Positions 62,601 to 64,000 of a DNA stretch of 64,000 bases are shown one piece after another. Under the pieces are notes generated by a model. It did not search any database and was not told where the DNA came from. It worked only from the letters and a program-made list of their open reading frames with translations. The stretch covers positions 2,542,001 to 2,606,000 of the forward strand of contig NC_133295.1 in assembly GCF_005239225.2 (NCBI RefSeq), in the 5' to 3' direction. The DNA comes from Populus alba (taxonomy: Eukaryota; Streptophyta; Magnoliopsida; Malpighiales; Salicaceae). The translations under genes and the position numbers were made by a program. Each line of letters begins with the position of its first letter. Positions within the stretch are counted from its first letter, which is position 1.

Positions 62601-63837
62601 GTTGTATGTGACATCTAATTCTTTTTTCCATGAATTGATTTCCATGCACACAAGCATATCTCAACTTTGTAGAAGTGAAGATGTTTATGTAAGTAAAATG
62701 GCCAAGAATATGATGATAAAGTATAAAAAATATTGGGGGGATCAAGATACACAAAACTTTTTGTTGTATGTGGCTGTTGTGTTAGATCCACGTTTCAAAT
62801 TGAAGTATGTGAGATTTTATTTTGGAAGATTGTATGATGTTGAAGAGGCTGATAATTTTACAATTAAGGTTAAAAATACTTTGCTAAGGTTGTTTAAGCA
62901 TTATATGAATGTTGATGAGAATGTTGAGGTGGTTAATAGTGTTGGAACTAGTATAAATGAAAATGTTAATGTTGATTTAATGGTGGTAAATGATGATATG
63001 TTAAATGACTTGGCTTCTGAATTCAAAAAACATTTAGAGGAAGAAAGGGGTACCAAAAAAAAAATGAGGTTGAGAGGTATTTGAGTGATGATTGTGAGGA
63101 TCCTAATGATTTTAAATTATATATTTTGGGTTGGTGGAGGTGTAATGCTACAAAATACAAGATTTTTTCTAAGGTAGCACAACACGTGTTAGCTATTCCG
63201 GTATCTATAGTTGTTTCTGAAGTAGCTTTCAGTACTGGTAGTCGTATTTTAGATCCATTTCGAAGCTCTTTATCTCCATCAACAGTGCAAGCATTGGTTT
63301 GTTGTCAGAATTGGTTGAGTTTAGCATCAATTCCAATCATCATCGGAAACTACATGGATTATATTGAAAATTCTGAGATGATTGAGTAAGGTAATTTCTT
63401 TTACAAATTTAAATGTAGTTATTTTATAATATCATTTATTTACATATGTTTAATCTAACATTTTAATTTATGTTTTTGTAGAATTTGGTGAAAGTTTAAA
63501 AATCTCAACTGATTGTTTGTAAATTATATTGATGATGTTGGTGCAATCTTGGAATATAATTGTTTTAGGTAATTAATTTACTTTGCCTTATTAATTCCTT
63601 TAAAAATTTTGCATTGCTAATTTTTTTAATTGTCGAACTGTAATATGTTGCTAATTTGCTAGTGTTTTTTTATAGCATTATCCTTGCTGGATCTTTTGGC
63701 TTTTTTTGTTGCTGGAAGTTTTGGATGCTGCTTAGTGCTGGTGTCGAATTTTTTTCTTCAACTTATACCAAATGTTTATAATAATTTATTATTGGTTGCT
63801 ATTTGCTAATGTAAACTTTTTTAGTGTGAACACCTCT
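59653..63837 (+). mobile_element. Decayed hAT transposon with recognisable ends
   Basis: The left end reads TAGGGGTGTTCAAAAT. The right end, in reverse complement, reads AAGAGGTGTTCACACT, a short imperfect inverted repeat of the hAT type. The left subterminal region holds CCGGTTCGGTTTTGG and its inverse, as common in plant hAT elements, then a CCATCTTCATCTTC-rich leader. No 8-bp target duplication is convincing (flanks ATTTATTA and TTTAATTT). The transposase gene inside is broken. Confidence 0.72.
61273..63389 (+). pseudogene. hAT transposase (BED zinc finger, RICESLEEPER-like), broken
   Basis: Four frames in order give one transposase. 61273-61602 starts just after an intron-like TTTCAG and has a BED zinc finger (CMYCEKDY...HLSVC). 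The link to 61708 is lost to stops and a small deletion. 61708-62382 has the RNase-H-like core (DELPFNFVENQGF, TTDTWTSIQ, DNASSNN). It stops where the family has the Trp of the DVATRWNSTY motif, now TGA at 62380-62382. 62395-63084 continues the core (DPRFKLKYV). A frameshift in an A-run near 63053-63063 leads to 63081-63389, the C-terminal dimerisation domain (LGWWR, HVLAIPVS, CCQNWL). It cannot make an active enzyme as it stands. Intact copies would excise and reinsert hAT elements. Confidence 0.9.
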
Positions 63838-64000
63838 TTTAATTTGAGGTGCCGAAATTTGATCATGCATCTTGTATATTGTATTGATTTGAATTTTCAT
63901 AGCATATTCCTTTGCATATTAAAGATAATAAGATAGAAAATTTCAAAATTTATTGTTACTATATAAGCAATTAAGCATTTCAAAAAAAAAATCAATATTT
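63390..64000. other. hAT 3' region and flank
   Basis: AT-rich sequence up to the right terminal repeat near 63837, probably untranslated region with introns of the old transposase transcript. The last 160 bases are ordinary AT-rich flank. Nothing else is seen. Confidence 0.45.

Overview
This window is nuclear DNA of a flowering plant. It is AT-rich, its genes have GT-AG introns, and it carries remnants of hAT, Ty1/copia and LINE elements. Several AT-rich repeats resemble ones I remember from poplar and willow, so Salicaceae (Populus or Salix) is my best guess; this is inference, not proof.

Layout. Bases 1-3.9 kb hold decayed sequence, including a short relic of the SF3A3 gene and a 240-bp inverted-repeat element. 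Bases 4.0-9.46 kb (minus) hold a complete 12-exon splicing factor SF3A3/SF3a60 gene. It diverges, across a 1.2-kb shared upstream region, from a complete 6-exon SFT2-like vesicle-transport gene (10.7-14.97 kb, plus). From about 15.2 to 24.8 kb the DNA is gene-free and made of a ~1.0-kb repeat family with other repeats inserted. A 7-exon gene for a small protein with a degenerate FKBP-like C-terminal domain lies at 24.84-26.72 kb (minus).

The rest is dominated by a tandem segmental duplication: block 1 about 27.1-40.7 kb and block 2 about 41.9-53.8 kb. Each block holds, in order, an array of the ~1-kb repeat, a degenerate GAACTC minisatellite, several kb of AT-rich DNA, one DUF247 gene and a LINE 3' fragment. 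A truncated copia element lies at the junction of the blocks. The first DUF247 gene (37.1-38.6 kb) is intact; the second (50.1-51.7 kb) is broken by a one-base frameshift. A third, diverged, intact DUF247 gene lies at 56.05-57.4 kb. All three are on the plus strand, so this is a small tandem DUF247 cluster. The window ends with a decayed hAT element (59.65-63.84 kb).

The housekeeping genes on the left are independent of the DUF247 cluster. The most interesting region is the DUF247 pair. Their non-coding flanks are nearly identical, yet the coding sequences differ mainly at amino-acid-changing positions, and short in-frame repeats, including a Cys-rich block, have expanded inside them. Exon coordinates were placed by eye from splice consensus, phase continuity and family resemblance; no search could be run.
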